64,000 bases of DNA. Origin: Ifrita kowaldi (lineage: Eukaryota > Chordata > Aves > Passeriformes > Cinclosomatidae). Every line of letters starts with the position of its first letter. Position 1 is the stretch's first letter. This document shows, one piece after another, positions 1 to 12,700 of the stretch. Position numbers and translations under genes: made by a program. Under the pieces are notes generated by a model, which ran no database searches, had not been told where the DNA came from, and was given only the letters and a program-made list of their open reading frames with translations. The stretch spans positions 455,945 to 519,944 of the forward strand of contig VZRS01015041.1 in the NCBI GenBank assembly GCA_013398055.1, read 5' to 3'.

Positions 1-148
1 CAAACAGCTCTCTTGTCTCAGTTTGTCATTGCCTTTCTCAGTGGTCCTCATGCCACTGATTTTCCCTATGATTCTGTGACTAAATACACAAAGGACCACA
101 TTGCACTCTGGTAGCAACTGAAAACAATTTTCCTCTGCTCCTCTGCAG

Positions 149-406
149 GTGAAAATCTGGTTCCAGAACCGCAGAGCCAAAGAGAGAAAATTAATGAAGA
201 AGAAAATGACTCACTTCGATGGCAGCAATCTCGGCTCTCTGCAGAGTGACTCTGGCTCCGTGAGCCCGATGCCAGTTCCTGACCCACAGACTCATTCAGA
301 AATGCCCAGTTCTTTATTCCCCGCGCCGCCGCCTCCCCCCGCCGCTCTCCCCATGAGCGGATTGCAGCACGCCGGGACCCTGCAGCAGGTGGTGGCCTCG
401 CAGTGA
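149..406 (+). CDS. Caudal-type homeobox gene, last coding exon (CDX4-like paralogue)
   Basis: This is the 3'-terminal coding exon of a CDX-family transcription factor; the upstream exons lie outside the window. A pyrimidine tract and cag acceptor precede position 149. The exon opens in phase 0 with homeodomain recognition helix VKIWFQNRRAKERK (Gln50 and Asn51 present) and reads 85 codons to TGA at 404-406. This is exactly where CDX4 exon 3 begins. The tail matches CDX4 in order: FDGS, then QSDSGS.SP, then SLFP, then GLQ, then a QVV.S-type end. It does not have the CDX2 glutamine/proline tail or the CDX1 tail. It carries a proline/alanine insert (PAPPPPPAALP) and is much more GC-rich than CDX4 exon 3. 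CDX proteins bind TTTATA/G sites and control posterior Hox genes. The CDX assignment is firm. That it is a tandem duplicate of CDX4 is inference, and I do not know its established symbol. Confidence 0.88.
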   Translation: MKIWFQNRRAKERKLMKKKMTHFDGSNLGSLQSDSGSVSPMPVPDPQTHSEMPSSLFPAPPPPPAALPMSGLQHAGTLQQVVASQ

Positions 407-1800
407 GGCTGCGGGGGAGCCACGGCGGCACCGAGCCCACGGACCCAGCACCGGAGCACTACAGGACCCGGGGGGGGTCCCCAGCGTGACACAGCCTGGG
501 GCACACAAGCTTCAAGTACGGTAAACCAAGAGCCACCTGCCAGGTGTGCAGCACAGCACGAGCTCCCAAGGGCAATGGAACTGCAGGGGTCCCTCGGGAA
601 GAGGATGCCTGGGCCACAAGGCAAGGAGCCCTCCGGCCTGGGAGCAGCTGGGGAGGCACGGGGAGGGAGAGCCCAGGAGCGGACACAGCCACTTGTTCCA
701 CTGCAGACACAAAAAAAGCACAAAACGTGCCCCAGGCAATCAAGCCCACGCTGCTGAGGCAGCTGGACCGAGTGTCTGTCCCTCACCCCCAGGAAAGAGA
801 ATATTCCTGCTCCTTTGATCTCCACACAGGTTCCATGTACTGATCCCACTTGCGGACTTGACACATGCATCTTGATAAATGCAAACCTGGCTGATGTGTT
901 TTAACCCATTTGATGGAAAGCCTGGAGCCGGGTGGTTGCACTCACTACATGTTAAGGGCAAAGGTCAGGGATGAGTTTTTGGAATTTTTTTGGGTTTGAC
1001 AGGTATGATTTCCAATGCTCCATCCACACACTGGTATAAACAGGCACTCTTCAGTCTCACTATAAATGTTTTGAAAGCATTCTGGAATTGTGAATCTTGG
1101 CCCAAGTTAATTTTTGGACAAAGAAAATTCATGTCAGATTCATTTTGGGTCCTAAAAGAGAGCAAAGCGGGGGAGAAATTTTAAAAAGCACAAGTATTTT
1201 GAAAAGTGACTGGATTTCATGAGACAGCAGAGCCCATGGATAAAGATGTAATAATTGCATTCAACCAATTTTAAATCTGGTCCAGTTTTATGAATTATTG
1301 TGACACTAATTAAATTTGAGAAGTCAAATTAATAGAAGACAAAGCAAACAAAATACTTCGCTTAAAATTAAGCTCTCAGCATTTTTCATGTGGTCTCAAT
1401 TCCTGAAGGGCTGATCCCTTCCATACTTAGCAGAATTTGGTAGGTAATCAGTACTTAAGAATAATCTGAATACTTACTTCCCAATGATTCCCAATGTGCA
1501 AAACTTTTGTCTGCAAAGGGAAAATTTTTACAGCATGTGAGTGATTTGGGAATTTATACCCTCTTTGTCCAAAGCAGTTTAGAAATTTAGGATGCCTATC
1601 CTCAGGAATTTCCATCAAGGTATCCCCTGAAATCTCTCTGTCACTGTTGCAAACAAGACTTAGGAGCATTAAGTCATTTAGGCACTACATTCTTGGGTTT
1701 GAGCTTTAATTATAACAAATAGTACTATTAGAGTATCAAAATGTTGGTAATGTGAATTACTTTGTATATAAAGAATTAAAATAAATGCCTTTTTTCATAA
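407..1800 (+). other. Probable 3' UTR of the upstream CDX gene
   Basis: This follows the TGA at 404-406 with no competing gene signal. The first 270 bases are GC-rich and then the sequence becomes AT-rich. The first good poly(A) signal is AATAAA at 1780-1785, followed by a T-rich stretch (ttttttcataa) suitable as a downstream element. The UTR end is inferred from this signal alone. Confidence 0.4.
1780..1785 (+). terminator. Candidate poly(A) signal AATAAA
   Basis: Canonical hexamer in AT-rich DNA about 1.4 kb after the CDX stop codon, with a T-run immediately downstream. It could be a chance match. Confidence 0.3.
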
Positions 1801-4800
1801 CCATTTTGCAATGTGCTATCAGCTACTGCAAGTGAACCTGCAGATTTTCATGATTAGTGTGTTCTCGAACTGCAATATCAAACTTAAAAGAAGGGTGATG
1901 TAAAAGAGTTCAGAGAAATTAGAGGAGCATGGGAAGAGCAGGATGTTTCAGGGAGCTGGCAGCTTTCACTATTTCATAATTTTATTTATCATTTTGTTTG
2001 CAAGAAGGACAGTGCTAAACAAAGGTAGAGTTCAACTTGAAATGGAGAAGGTACATTGTAAAATTCCCCCTCATTCCTGTCACAGCAGCGCTCCATTTGC
2101 TGCCAACAGCACAGGGAACACAGGGCAGAGGAAGAAGCTGCAACTCAAAGTTCAGCAACAGAAAGTCTCCAACTGATTTCCACATGGTAGGAAAAGAGGA
2201 ACATGACAAAGAGCACGTGGGAACAAAAGGGATTTCCCATCTGCATCAATGAGCACTGCAACCAAACTGCTCTCCCAAAAGAGAGCCATTGGACCTACCC
2301 AAAAGAGGAACCCCCTGGAAACACACAGCACAGCCATTGTGCTGGCAGAGGGAAATGCTAGAGCTTTTATTCACAAATACATATATATTTAACTTAACAG
2401 AGACTAGAGAAGCTTCAACAGGAAAAGCATCCTCACATTGGCCAACTAAACAGAATTGTGCACGCAGACTAGAGAAAAACCAATAAAAAAATTCCAGATT
2501 TAGGCTTTCAAGGTAAGAATACAAAGGGAAACTTTGGCTTTTGTACTGATATACGATAAATTAAGACCTAGTTCTAGCTAAGCGATCAGAAGCCTGGCCC
2601 CAGGGTTCTGCAGAATCAAGTGCACAGCTACCTATTTTAATCACATTTTCATGACACAGCTTAATTTTGCATTAACATTTCTAAAAGGAAACAAGTACTT
2701 CAAGGAAGAACTTTAAGAAATCTGTCTGAACACAACTTCTTTCTCTTTAAAATTATTTAAACATCATTCAAAGCGAGTGGGATCTGGCAGAACGACCTGG
2801 TTTATCTTGTTTACATGTAGAAGAGTTATTGAGGAAGATAAGTGACCACTTTGAAGATCTGCCTCATTTCTGCTCCAGTTTGCTGAAAGCATGCTTGCTA
2901 TAGGTTGCTATGTGTTTCCAATCAGAAGTTGTTAAGTACACAAAATAAGGCTGGATTTTATTTGCAGAAGCACATGTTCAAAGGTTAAAATTTATTGCTC
3001 CAAAAGCAGTATCTATAAACCAGGGCAATACCTTAGAGATTATTAACCTTCTAGTTATGCCAGTGGCTGTTTTAAGTAGTTCAATTTTTTTTTGTAAGAA
3101 TTCGCAGCAATCTCTCCAGTTAAGTATTTCCAATGGGCTCTAATCCTTTAAACAGTTGCCCACCAAACCCCAAAGGAAGTGATTTTTCTCTAAGAAACCT
3201 GTGCAGTGCTGTTAACTTGCTGTACTCGGTCCAAATAAAAACAAGAGAGACAGAAAATTGCAGACAAATCAACTGAAATTGTTTGGGTCCAGCAGTGTGG
3301 GTTATGAAATACTGGTGCCATCCTCAGGCTAATACTCACTTTCTTCCTGACTTCGAGTATATCAAATAACTCATCACTTTTATCACATCTGAAAACTCAG
3401 GACACTAAAGCAGAGTACTGTGAAGATTGATTGGTTGTTAGGGAAGTGCCTTGAAGAAGAAAAGCATACCTTAGGCTACATCACAGGAATATCTAAGCCC
3501 TTAATCCTAATTGTGACTAAAAGAACTATCAAAGAATATCCAATTTTCAGAGGAATTCACTAAACTTTAAAACCCGTTTTCCAGCAAGAATTGTAATCTA
3601 TATGATACAAAAAAATCAAGCAGTAAAGCAAACAGCACCTTCTACCAAATCTTCTAAGCAAAATACACAATTCAAAACGATATTTCTAAAACAAAACCTT
3701 CAATTATTGCTTAGAGGTTATGCAATCATTAGGGTACAGAGGAGAGAGCATCAAGTATGTGACGCCTTCTACCCAAGGAGGAGATTCAAAGATACATTAG
3801 TTGTGGATGTTACCATAAAAATTAAAAAGCAGATTCCTGCTTTAGCTCCCTTATTTGGTTTGCTGGGGCAGTCCAGGGGCACTGAAATGCCACATCCCTG
3901 CAAATGACTCACAGACACATTTCAGATGGCACTGGATGTTAGTTGGACACAATATTGTGCAAAACTCACCAGGTAAAGAAACAGGCACAGATTTTATGAT
4001 AACAATGTTTGCCAGCTGTCTTCATACCCAAAGAGCACAAATTCTTCCAATTCTCTAAAAAACAGGTTCTTAAATGTCTCACAATAAACAGAGAGGATTA
4101 ATTAAGGACCTGGATGCTCCTTGTTGTCTAAGCCACAACAAACAGAGTCCTTCTAAGGTGGGAGAGCTTCACCTGGGCAGTAATCCCAGAGATAAATGTG
4201 TGGGGCAGAAATGCCAGGCTGCCAGCACCATAAAGCTGTGAGTGGCAGGCAAAGAGGGAAGGCAATCGATTCCTTTGTTACCTCCTGCAAGAAACCCCAC
4301 AGCAGATGATGCCTGGAGGATTCACAGGGAGCACCCAACAGTCCCACCCAGCTACACCTGGGCAGGATGGATTAGCTCAGTACCGGGGAGCCCTGCACTG
4401 CTCAGGAAGGAACCAAATCGATGGCAGTAGAGGATTTGCTGTTCCTTTTCACGGTTCTGCTAAAGAATTGATTTACCCTGGGGTTCACACACAGCCTCTG
4501 TAACTCCTGCTGAATTCAAGCTGCTTGTGGAGCAGTAAGGAATGCTCTTATTTCTGTCAGTATTGATTTTGAAGCAGAAGTTAAATTATTTCTATTTCAG
4601 AACAGTAAGACCCTCCTTTAGCTTCAGACCATTCCTTCCTGGCAAAACTGATGTGGCTTATCCATGAAATATATTAAAAAACCACATTTTAACATTTAGA
4701 AATTAAAGGTAAGCCATTGTTAGCAGCAGTTAGAAAAACAGAAGTGGGGTAGATAGAAGGGTGAATACAATCAGCTCTCTACCAGCCACTTTTCATCATT

Positions 4801-7800
4801 TTTCAAAAGGATTTGTTAACAACCAAAACGTCAGAGCATGAAATTAAACCCAAAACCACTGAGGAAGGCTTCACAGACAGCTGGCATCTTTATTTCTTCT
4901 GTTGCTCTCTTATGAAAAACAAATCCCCAGTAGGGATCAGAGACACAGGGCAGAACTGAAATTTGTGCTATATCCCTTCTTCTTTTCCCCAGAAGATTGA
5001 GTTCAGCAAGTGAGAACAGCTCAGTCAGCAGTGCTCATTCAGCTCTCTGGGCTGTGCCGCATCTGCCACGTGCAACTTAGCACATGCTTACATTTCAAGC
5101 CCTGAAAATGAGACCTAAGTAGGGTTCTGTATATTAAAAAGCCCAATTAAAAACGGCAAATAAAATTTTCAGAAGCTTTGTGTTTGTAGAAGCTTCAGTA
5201 ACAGCAAAAGCCACCTCTTTAGCTGTGCTTCAAAATTTTAAACCCATCTATCTTCCTTCATCACTAGTTGGGTTTTTTCCCAACAGAACTGTCTTCAGCT
5301 GACAGCAAACCATGTCAGGCTGACCTTTCCTCAACATTCCTACAGCTGACTAAGAATGTACATGCAAAGCCCAGCTTGAATATAGGGTCAGTAACACCTG
5401 GAAAATACTGCATTAGAACTACCAGCAATACAGAGTTCCCTAACAAAGTCCTTAGGCAGCCATTCCCATGAAATTCCAAGCATGCAGCTATAAAGGTACG
5501 GGCAAGAAGCATTCCTAAGCCTGCAGTGTTATTGGAGTGGTCATCTGGAGGCAAGAAAACATCTGTTCTTATCACCTGAGCCACAAAGGGGCACATGAAG
5601 CTCACCTGCTTTTTGATTCTCCAAAACACAAGAGATTTCACATCATTTTCACGCTTCAAAGACAGACAGATTATTGTCTTCTTATCTCCATATAAAAGGA
5701 AGAGTAATTTTATGAGGAAGGGTTCCTAATAAAAACTATCAGAGTTGTAAACACCTTTAATGTAAGTTATCGTTGTACAGGCAAGTTTTAAACTACCAGT
5801 AGCTCTGAAATTGCAGTTTTAATAGCTGTCATTAAAACACTTAATTGCACGTTTGTGATTATGTTATTATTCCTGGGTTGGAATAGCTCTCCAGAACAGC
5901 TCATATACAATAGTGCACCATCTCCACTGCCTGTACAAACAAACCTTTCAAGTTCCAATGGTGAGCACCACACTTGTTATTATTGATAGTTTTTCATCAA
6001 CCACTTGCTAGAAAACTAGAAAATTTTCTTCCCCAAGATCTCAAAGTACATTTGATTTAACACAGATAAAACTTCACTTTAACAACCACTGAGACAACTC
6101 CCATGGACACTGGTCTAGCAGATAAATTACACCTGGCGTTTGGACAGGTGGAGAAAAAAACAACCTCGGAGTTCAGTTTTCCTGGCAATCCATCTCTCCA
6201 AAGTCTGTGAAAGAGCACAGCACTCCTGCTGCTGGTGCCACACAGATCTGTCCTGTTCTGCCTTTACCACCCACCACAGAAAAAGGTACAAATACAAGAC
6301 TCCAGAGGGCTGAGATTTCCGGATGTGCAGCCCACTGCCTCAGAGCTGCTGGCACTTCCCCACCACCCCAGGGAGTCCGGAGAGGGCCCATGTTCCACCA
6401 GCACTTTACACAGGCACAGGCAGCACACCAAGCTCTTACTCCACTCACTGCCATCCCTGCACAGTCCAAGGCAATGGCAGTTCATTTTTTTCCCTTCTTT
6501 TTTCTATTCCCGGAAAGCCATGCCCCCCAGAAACGTCTGTGGAACTGCAGCCTAAGTTACTGCACTGAAGTTGCAGTGGTTCTGTGGCTCTGAAGCTGCT
6601 GACGTGCTGGGCCTGAGAAGGAAGGAGCTGTGCATGGCCCAAGAAATGATTCTTGGAAAGGCAGACTCAGATTAACAGTCAATTAGCTCTCAAAAAACAC
6701 CAACCCCAACATTTTGGTAGCCTCAAACTACACAACAACATGCAAAGGTACCTCTCCTTTTTAATATCTCCACCCTGCTCTGCTACACAAAACAGGAGAT
6801 ATCAGACCCAGGGTGCAGATCATTTGAACACTGCCATTTTAGTTATCTCATTCTCACTTTGGTGTTAAAAATCTGCAGTCCTGCCCAGCAATCTTATCCT
6901 GCTATGTAAATCTTTTTAAACAAAATGCCTTATTCAAAGCTTACTATTGTTAGCTGATACCAAATCAGTGTAGCAAATTGCCATCGGAGTATCTTGATCT
7001 AATTTTGTTCTGGAAAGAATCGAAATAGATCTGAAGAAAATTCAGATAATGGAACAGGCAAAACAAGAAAGGGAAAGGAGGAGCATAAACAAAAGATAAA
7101 AGAAGAACAGAGAATAAAGGATAAAGCTCTGAGATACAAAAAGTAGGATTAAGTGATACTGAAATTGTGGGGGGTACGTGCACAGACATCCCAGAAAGCA
7201 AGAGGAACACCAGAGATTAAAAATGTTACAATCATCTACTGCAGAATATGAAATTACATCATTCACAGGGATGTGAAAATGGTGTGTTTGGGGGAAGTCA
7301 ATCAACAGGTCTGAGCTGAAATCAGAGCAGCCAATGTCCCGTCAGTGGATTGCAGATGCAGTCAACGGAGCCAAAACTTCCCCTCCTGTGGATCTGCCTA
7401 TGAGTGACAGCTCTGCACAACACTCAGCAATCCATGGGGATTTAAATGGGGGTGGAATGCTCACAAACAGGCTAAAGATTCTAAGGACATAGGAAACAGC
7501 TCTTCTTTAATTTGGATGACATTCAGTACTGAAAAGTCTGTGGGCTCTCAAAAATTGTGTTACAATTCCTTGTTTTTCAAGATAAAGGGAATAAGAGTCT
7601 CTTTCCATTTATTTTTAATGTCTATTTTTATGAGAGTACACCAATTACGAAAGATCTTATTTTTTCCATGTCCTATCCAATGATACAACTTGCCTCAACA
7701 TTCTGAGGATCCCAATGCTCAATGCAGAATTCTGTAAATATAGCAAAATTAATTACAAAGATTTTGCTACACTCCGCAGTAAAACTCCTTTCCCTAAAAA

Positions 7801-9140
7801 GCCCAAACCCAAAGAGAAGAGGAATATCTTTCTTGTCTGTAAGTACACACTTAGAATCCTTTAGTGCTGGAATTAGAAGGGATGTGTGAATACGAGTAGT
7901 GTCAAAATACAAAGGATACTGAATGAAAACCCACACCTCTGTAAAGGGAAACAACTCATTGTAATTTGCACCTCTTTTGCAAGCATAGCCCTTACAAACA
8001 GCTCACTGCAAAGAAACCCATCCAAAATAAAAATACAGCGAATTCACTCCACAAGTTGCAGCTGCACAACCCAGGGCGGCAATTCTGAAGTCCTAGGGTG
8101 TGGCTTAGTTCGCCGTGTTAATAACAAGCTCTTAGTAACAGGATATAAAGCCACTTTCAGAATCATTTTTCTCAGAGGCACACGAACACTGACCCAGGGA
8201 GAACCCGTGTGTCACACAGCAGCATCGGGGCACTTCTGATCCACAAACTTAACAACCCAGATGTCTCTCCCTGCTGATTTTCCTGGCCCAAGCTGCCACC
8301 ACGGAAAGCAGACTATAGACAGCAGCCTCAGAGGAAGGAACCAGCCTCCTTTCAAGCAGATAAAGGTTGTCTTGAAACAGAAGCCAACAATATTCCTGGG
8401 CCCAATCAAAGACTTTTTTCACTACTTTTTACAGTCATTTTCTTTGTACTTCTGGCACCGTCTTTGTTAGGAAGATTTACTGTCTGCTTTTTAAAATTTA
8501 TCAGTTTGCAATGGCCACGAGATGAAGGGATCTCTTAAATCATTCTGTATGGGGAGAGTGTGAACGTGTGCCTTACAGTCAGAGCTTTAAAGTCTCCCAT
8601 TCTGGAAAACCACTTACAAACATCAACAATGAGAGGAACATTTTTGAGACAGTTATACTCAAGACATGCTGTTTATAAGGTTCTCTGTATTTTGAAGTTA
8701 TTGAATTACAATTATTCAAATCGACTGTATCTGTTAAAGACTAAAAGGGATTTTCTTTTTATTATATGAGAAACTAAGACAGTAACAGATTAATTTGTTG
8801 ATTGATAATACCTGACAAAATAAAGGACAAGAATCTTTTGAATGTTAAACATTGCTATTATAGTTACCACTATACTTTCTTTTAAAAAGGTCTATTTACG
8901 TAACTATTTAAGTTACAAATCCAAGCAACTGTTGCATCATCTTACAGGACTGGGATCGCTGTTGAATATCAGGGCAGGATAATAGGATAGATAAAAGTTG
9001 TCTAAAAGAGCAAGCACCAGAACCAGCAGCAAGGTGGGGTTGGTCAGCCCTTCATTTGAATGTAAATGTAATTATGAGGCAGGCAGTTGGGCTGACGTCA
9101 GACAAGATCTTGGTAAACCATTACCACCAGCACCTGGTAA
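1801..9140. other. AT-rich intergenic DNA between two CDX genes
   Basis: About 7.3 kb with no open frame that resembles a protein, no splice-linked exons and no recognised CR1 copy. Reading frames on both strands are short and low-complexity. The stretch could hold CDX enhancers, but no motif cluster stands out by eye. Confidence 0.5.
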
Positions 9141-9147
9141 CACAGTT

Positions 9148-9158
9148 GATAATAAAAG
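9148..9158 (+). promoter_or_regulatory. Possible CDX4 TATA-like element
   Basis: The run gataataaaag lies about 135 bp upstream of the CDX4 ATG at 9288. It would place a start site near 9180 and give a 5' UTR of roughly 105 nt. No upstream in-frame coding continues from it. The same string also fits the CDX consensus (ATAAA), so it could be an autoregulatory site. This is weak evidence. Confidence 0.25.
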
Positions 9159-9287
9159 AGGATGAAGTAGAAGATTCCAAGCAGAGTGGCATTATTAGAG
9201 AAAACCAAACACAAATATTTTTGAGCAGTAAAAGAAGACACTGAGGAACAAGATGTTGTGACACCGCGTTGACAGTCTGGGACAGCC

Positions 9288-9717
9288 ATGTACGTGAGCT
9301 CGCTCTTGGACAAGGAGCCCAGCATGTACCCAGGATCTGCCAGGGCCAGCAACAACCTGCCCGTGCAAAACTTCGTGTCTGCTCCAGCCTACTCCGACTA
9401 CATGGGATACCACCCTGTGCCAGCCCTGGACACCCACGGGCAGCCGGCGGCAGCCTGGGGCTCCCACTACGGCCCCCAGCGGGAGGACTGGAGCGCCTAC
9501 GGCCCAGGCCCTTCCAGCGCCGTGCCTGCTGCCCACATCAATGGCTCGTCCCCTGGCCAGGGCTCCTACAGCTCTGCTGATTACAGCTCCCTGCATCCCG
9601 CCGCCGCTGCGGGGGTACCTCCTGTAGATACAATTAATGCCCAGCAAATCTCTCCCAACAGCCAAAGGCACAGCTCTTATGAGTGGATGAGGAAAACGGG
9701 GCAAACCAACACTGCTG
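9288..9717 (+). CDS. CDX4: CDX4 coding exon 1
   Basis: Encodes residues 1-143: the transactivation region, rich in Pro, Ser, Ala and Tyr, and the YEWMRK hexapeptide near its end. The donor gtgagt follows position 9717, leaving one base of the Gly codon that opens exon 2. The coding sequence is GC-rich against AT-rich flanks. Confidence 0.96.
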
Positions 9718-12700
9718 GTGAGTGCAAATTCAACTTCCAACCTCAGAAAGCATCTTCTGCTATCACTGAGCTTAGAAATAATTAACTTTACTTGAAGCAC
9801 ATAGGTTGGTGGGTCATTTATGACATTTATTTAACCTACTGCTGTTTAATGCAGTTTTAACTAAATTTGTGCTAGTTTCACTTTCTCCCATAAAGGCTTT
9901 ATGTGGTTGCTGTAGTGGAATGGCTGATGTGGTTAGACATGGCTGGAGCTCAACTCCAGGAGTCCCTGTTGGAACATTCTGTAAAGCATTTTGTGTGAAA
10001 AACATGATAATCATGAAAGTGTTATGGAGCAATGCAGCAACATTTAACAGTTACAGACAGAAATACTACATCGTTATTTTGTGCTGCAGGGGAGATTATC
10101 AATATATAATCAGGTTGATCTTTTTAAACCTTACAGACTTCTCAATAATTACAAAGAAAACTATGTGCTCTGATCTAACTGCAGTGATTATGCGATTTTC
10201 TGCAATTTTCCTGTGTCTCATATTTTTCTACCCAGATTTATTAGGTGAGCAGAAATATTCCCAGAGAAGCAATCTGACTCAAACGATCAGCACAGACTAT
10301 TTTGTTTGCAGATCACATAATTCCTTGGTTAAGCTTCTTCATTTAATTTCACATCAGTTTTACTTTTCTTACCCACCAGAATTTTTCGGCTTCCACAATT
10401 ACACAATTAAAAATCTCTTTCCTGCAAGTGCCACTCACTGATGTGCCTGTTCTTGCCACAAGCTGCCTGCCAGATGAACCTTTCCATGTATATTCCCAAG
10501 GTGGAAACTGGGTGAAGCAAGGTTTGATAAATCTGTTGTTAAGGTTAAAAGTAGTAAGTGTGTGTTAGGGAGCATCAAAGAAAATGCTCGAAAGAAAGCA
10601 GAGCAATTACAATTGAAGCAATCTTAGAAGACAGGGAAAAATCTCTGCTGCTTCAGAGAGAAGCCTCCTTCAAATGGTTATTACTCAGAAGCAAAATTAG
10701 CCTGGTAATTGTTTCTTAATTATAAAGCAGACACACACAGTTTTGCCTCTGTTACTAAATATAAAATGCCTGGTGAACATTAGGATATCACAATGCTGTC
10801 CTTCCACTTGGAGCCTCTAAAAAGGCCTTCAAAGCCAGGCAGATTCAGTCTGCTTTCCCCCCTTCTGTATACTCATGTAAATCCCAGTAACTTCATTAAC
10901 ATCCTTGGAGACTGCCAGGTGTAGAAGTGATGCAAGACTTGAGTGTAGATCAAATTCAGCTGAGACTACTGAATGTCAATGAGGCAGCCCTGTCTGTCAT
11001 GTCAGCACTGAATTTTACATGTACGGCATTCTTAAAGAATAACGCAGACTTGAAAATCTAAATCCTCGCTTGACACTTATTGAACAGTCTTGGAAGACCC
11101 TGAGAGGTTTCTCACACCCTTGTCCAAATTTATAAAATATATTTGCAATTCAGAGACACAATTCTGGGCCTAAATTCATCTCTATTCTGAAAAGTGCTTA
11201 CACAGAATTTACACACATTCTGAAGTACTTTATGAACCATTTGGGACAGGTGGAACAGAGCCCATCAATAGCTGCATGTCCTGAGGCTGAGCATTCCTAG
11301 AACCCAATCCTTTGAAGTGTTAAAAACAGCTCAGGACTTCACAGAAGTGAGCTCAAGGCATCAACCCACCTTAAAAAGAGAGATCGTGAGAGTAAAGCAC
11401 AAATGTGGTAATTGTGCAAAACAAGAAAAGTACCAAAAAGATTGGGCCTTTCATTGGTGTTTTAAAAAAAAACCGTAAAATTTTAATCCTGACACAGAAA
11501 AAATTGTGATAAATGGAAGGAAATTCAAATAAATTACAAGGCTAAAATTATGCATGTGACTGCTCTGTACCACCTTATCAACGTTTTCTCTAGAAGAAAA
11601 TTGACTTGATGCCATTATAACCCCTCTTTGAAACACATTTGCTGTTTTTACTTACTGCCATAATATTATTTGTATTATCAAAGCAGCTATTGGTTCCTCT
11701 CCTTCAATGTTATCACTGCTTAATAAAGTTCATTGCCTTAAAATCCCAGAATTACAGCCCTAAACTCTACAAATATATTTCTGTGCATAAACATGTGTAT
11801 GTCCTTAACTTCACACATCGATGGACGTGAGCAGAAGGGAGTAACAGAAATCACAGCACATCTCATTAGATGAGGGATCCTACTGAAACACTGTCCTAAA
11901 GACAGTGGGAATTATTTTGAATGAGGAGATGTCAGTGGGAGTTGTTTCCTCTCTGTTTAGACTCTATTAAATACGCTACATTCTGATTCAATATTCTTAT
12001 TTAGCATTTGATTAAAAAAAAACTTCAACTCCAGGTAAAGTGAAATGAAAATTTACCTGATCAAGTCAATCTTCAGGATGAAACAACATCACAAAGACAG
12101 AAGTACTCTGTCCTTTCAACAGATAAAATGTGATTTGAAATGATACATCCTCTGACTAAAAGACCGTAACTGTATATTCAGAACACAACCTTTTTTTACT
12201 TCAAACACACAGACATTTCAAATATGTAAGGCAATAAGAAAATTTTTAAAAACCAAACACGGAAAATGGGCTTGGTACAGAGACGTTCCCAGTCAGGCCA
12301 TGCAAGTGAGGAAAAGAACATCTAAAAAATCCCTGACAGTCTGATCCTGGTTTGACTGAAAATCTAAGATAAAATCCGCCATCAACTTCAGTTATGCTGG
12401 AGCAGAACTTCAAATTAATTTCCAAACCCTTTGTAATCAACAAGGTAAGACGTGTATTTTCTGAGAGCAAGAAAACCTTCAAAGCATAAAACTTACTGAA
12501 AAGGTATCTAAAGGGCCTAGAAGAAGGTTTTAAAACTTCATATGAAACTTCATCCAGGAGTGACCCTTCTCAGAAAGAGAAGGGACTTTAACAGGACTAA
12601 ACAAAAGGACAACACGATTTTCATACGTTACAGGCTCAGCCTCAGGATTTTTTAGAACTATAGCCAACACATTTTCTGTCTTTGTTTAAACAAGCAGAAT

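Noticed and set aside
6173..6642. Overlapping open frames on both strands near 6.2-6.6 kb
   Set aside because: Several overlapping frames in locally GC-richer sequence, none resembling a protein.
9195..9800. 201-codon minus-strand open frame
   Set aside because: It is antisense to GC-rich CDX4 exon 1, and its composition is explained by the opposite-strand codons.
9869..10441. 190-codon open frame in CDX4 intron 1
   Set aside because: Long for AT-rich DNA but of low-complexity, mixed hydrophobic composition, with no homologue or domain recognised and no splice or promoter context.
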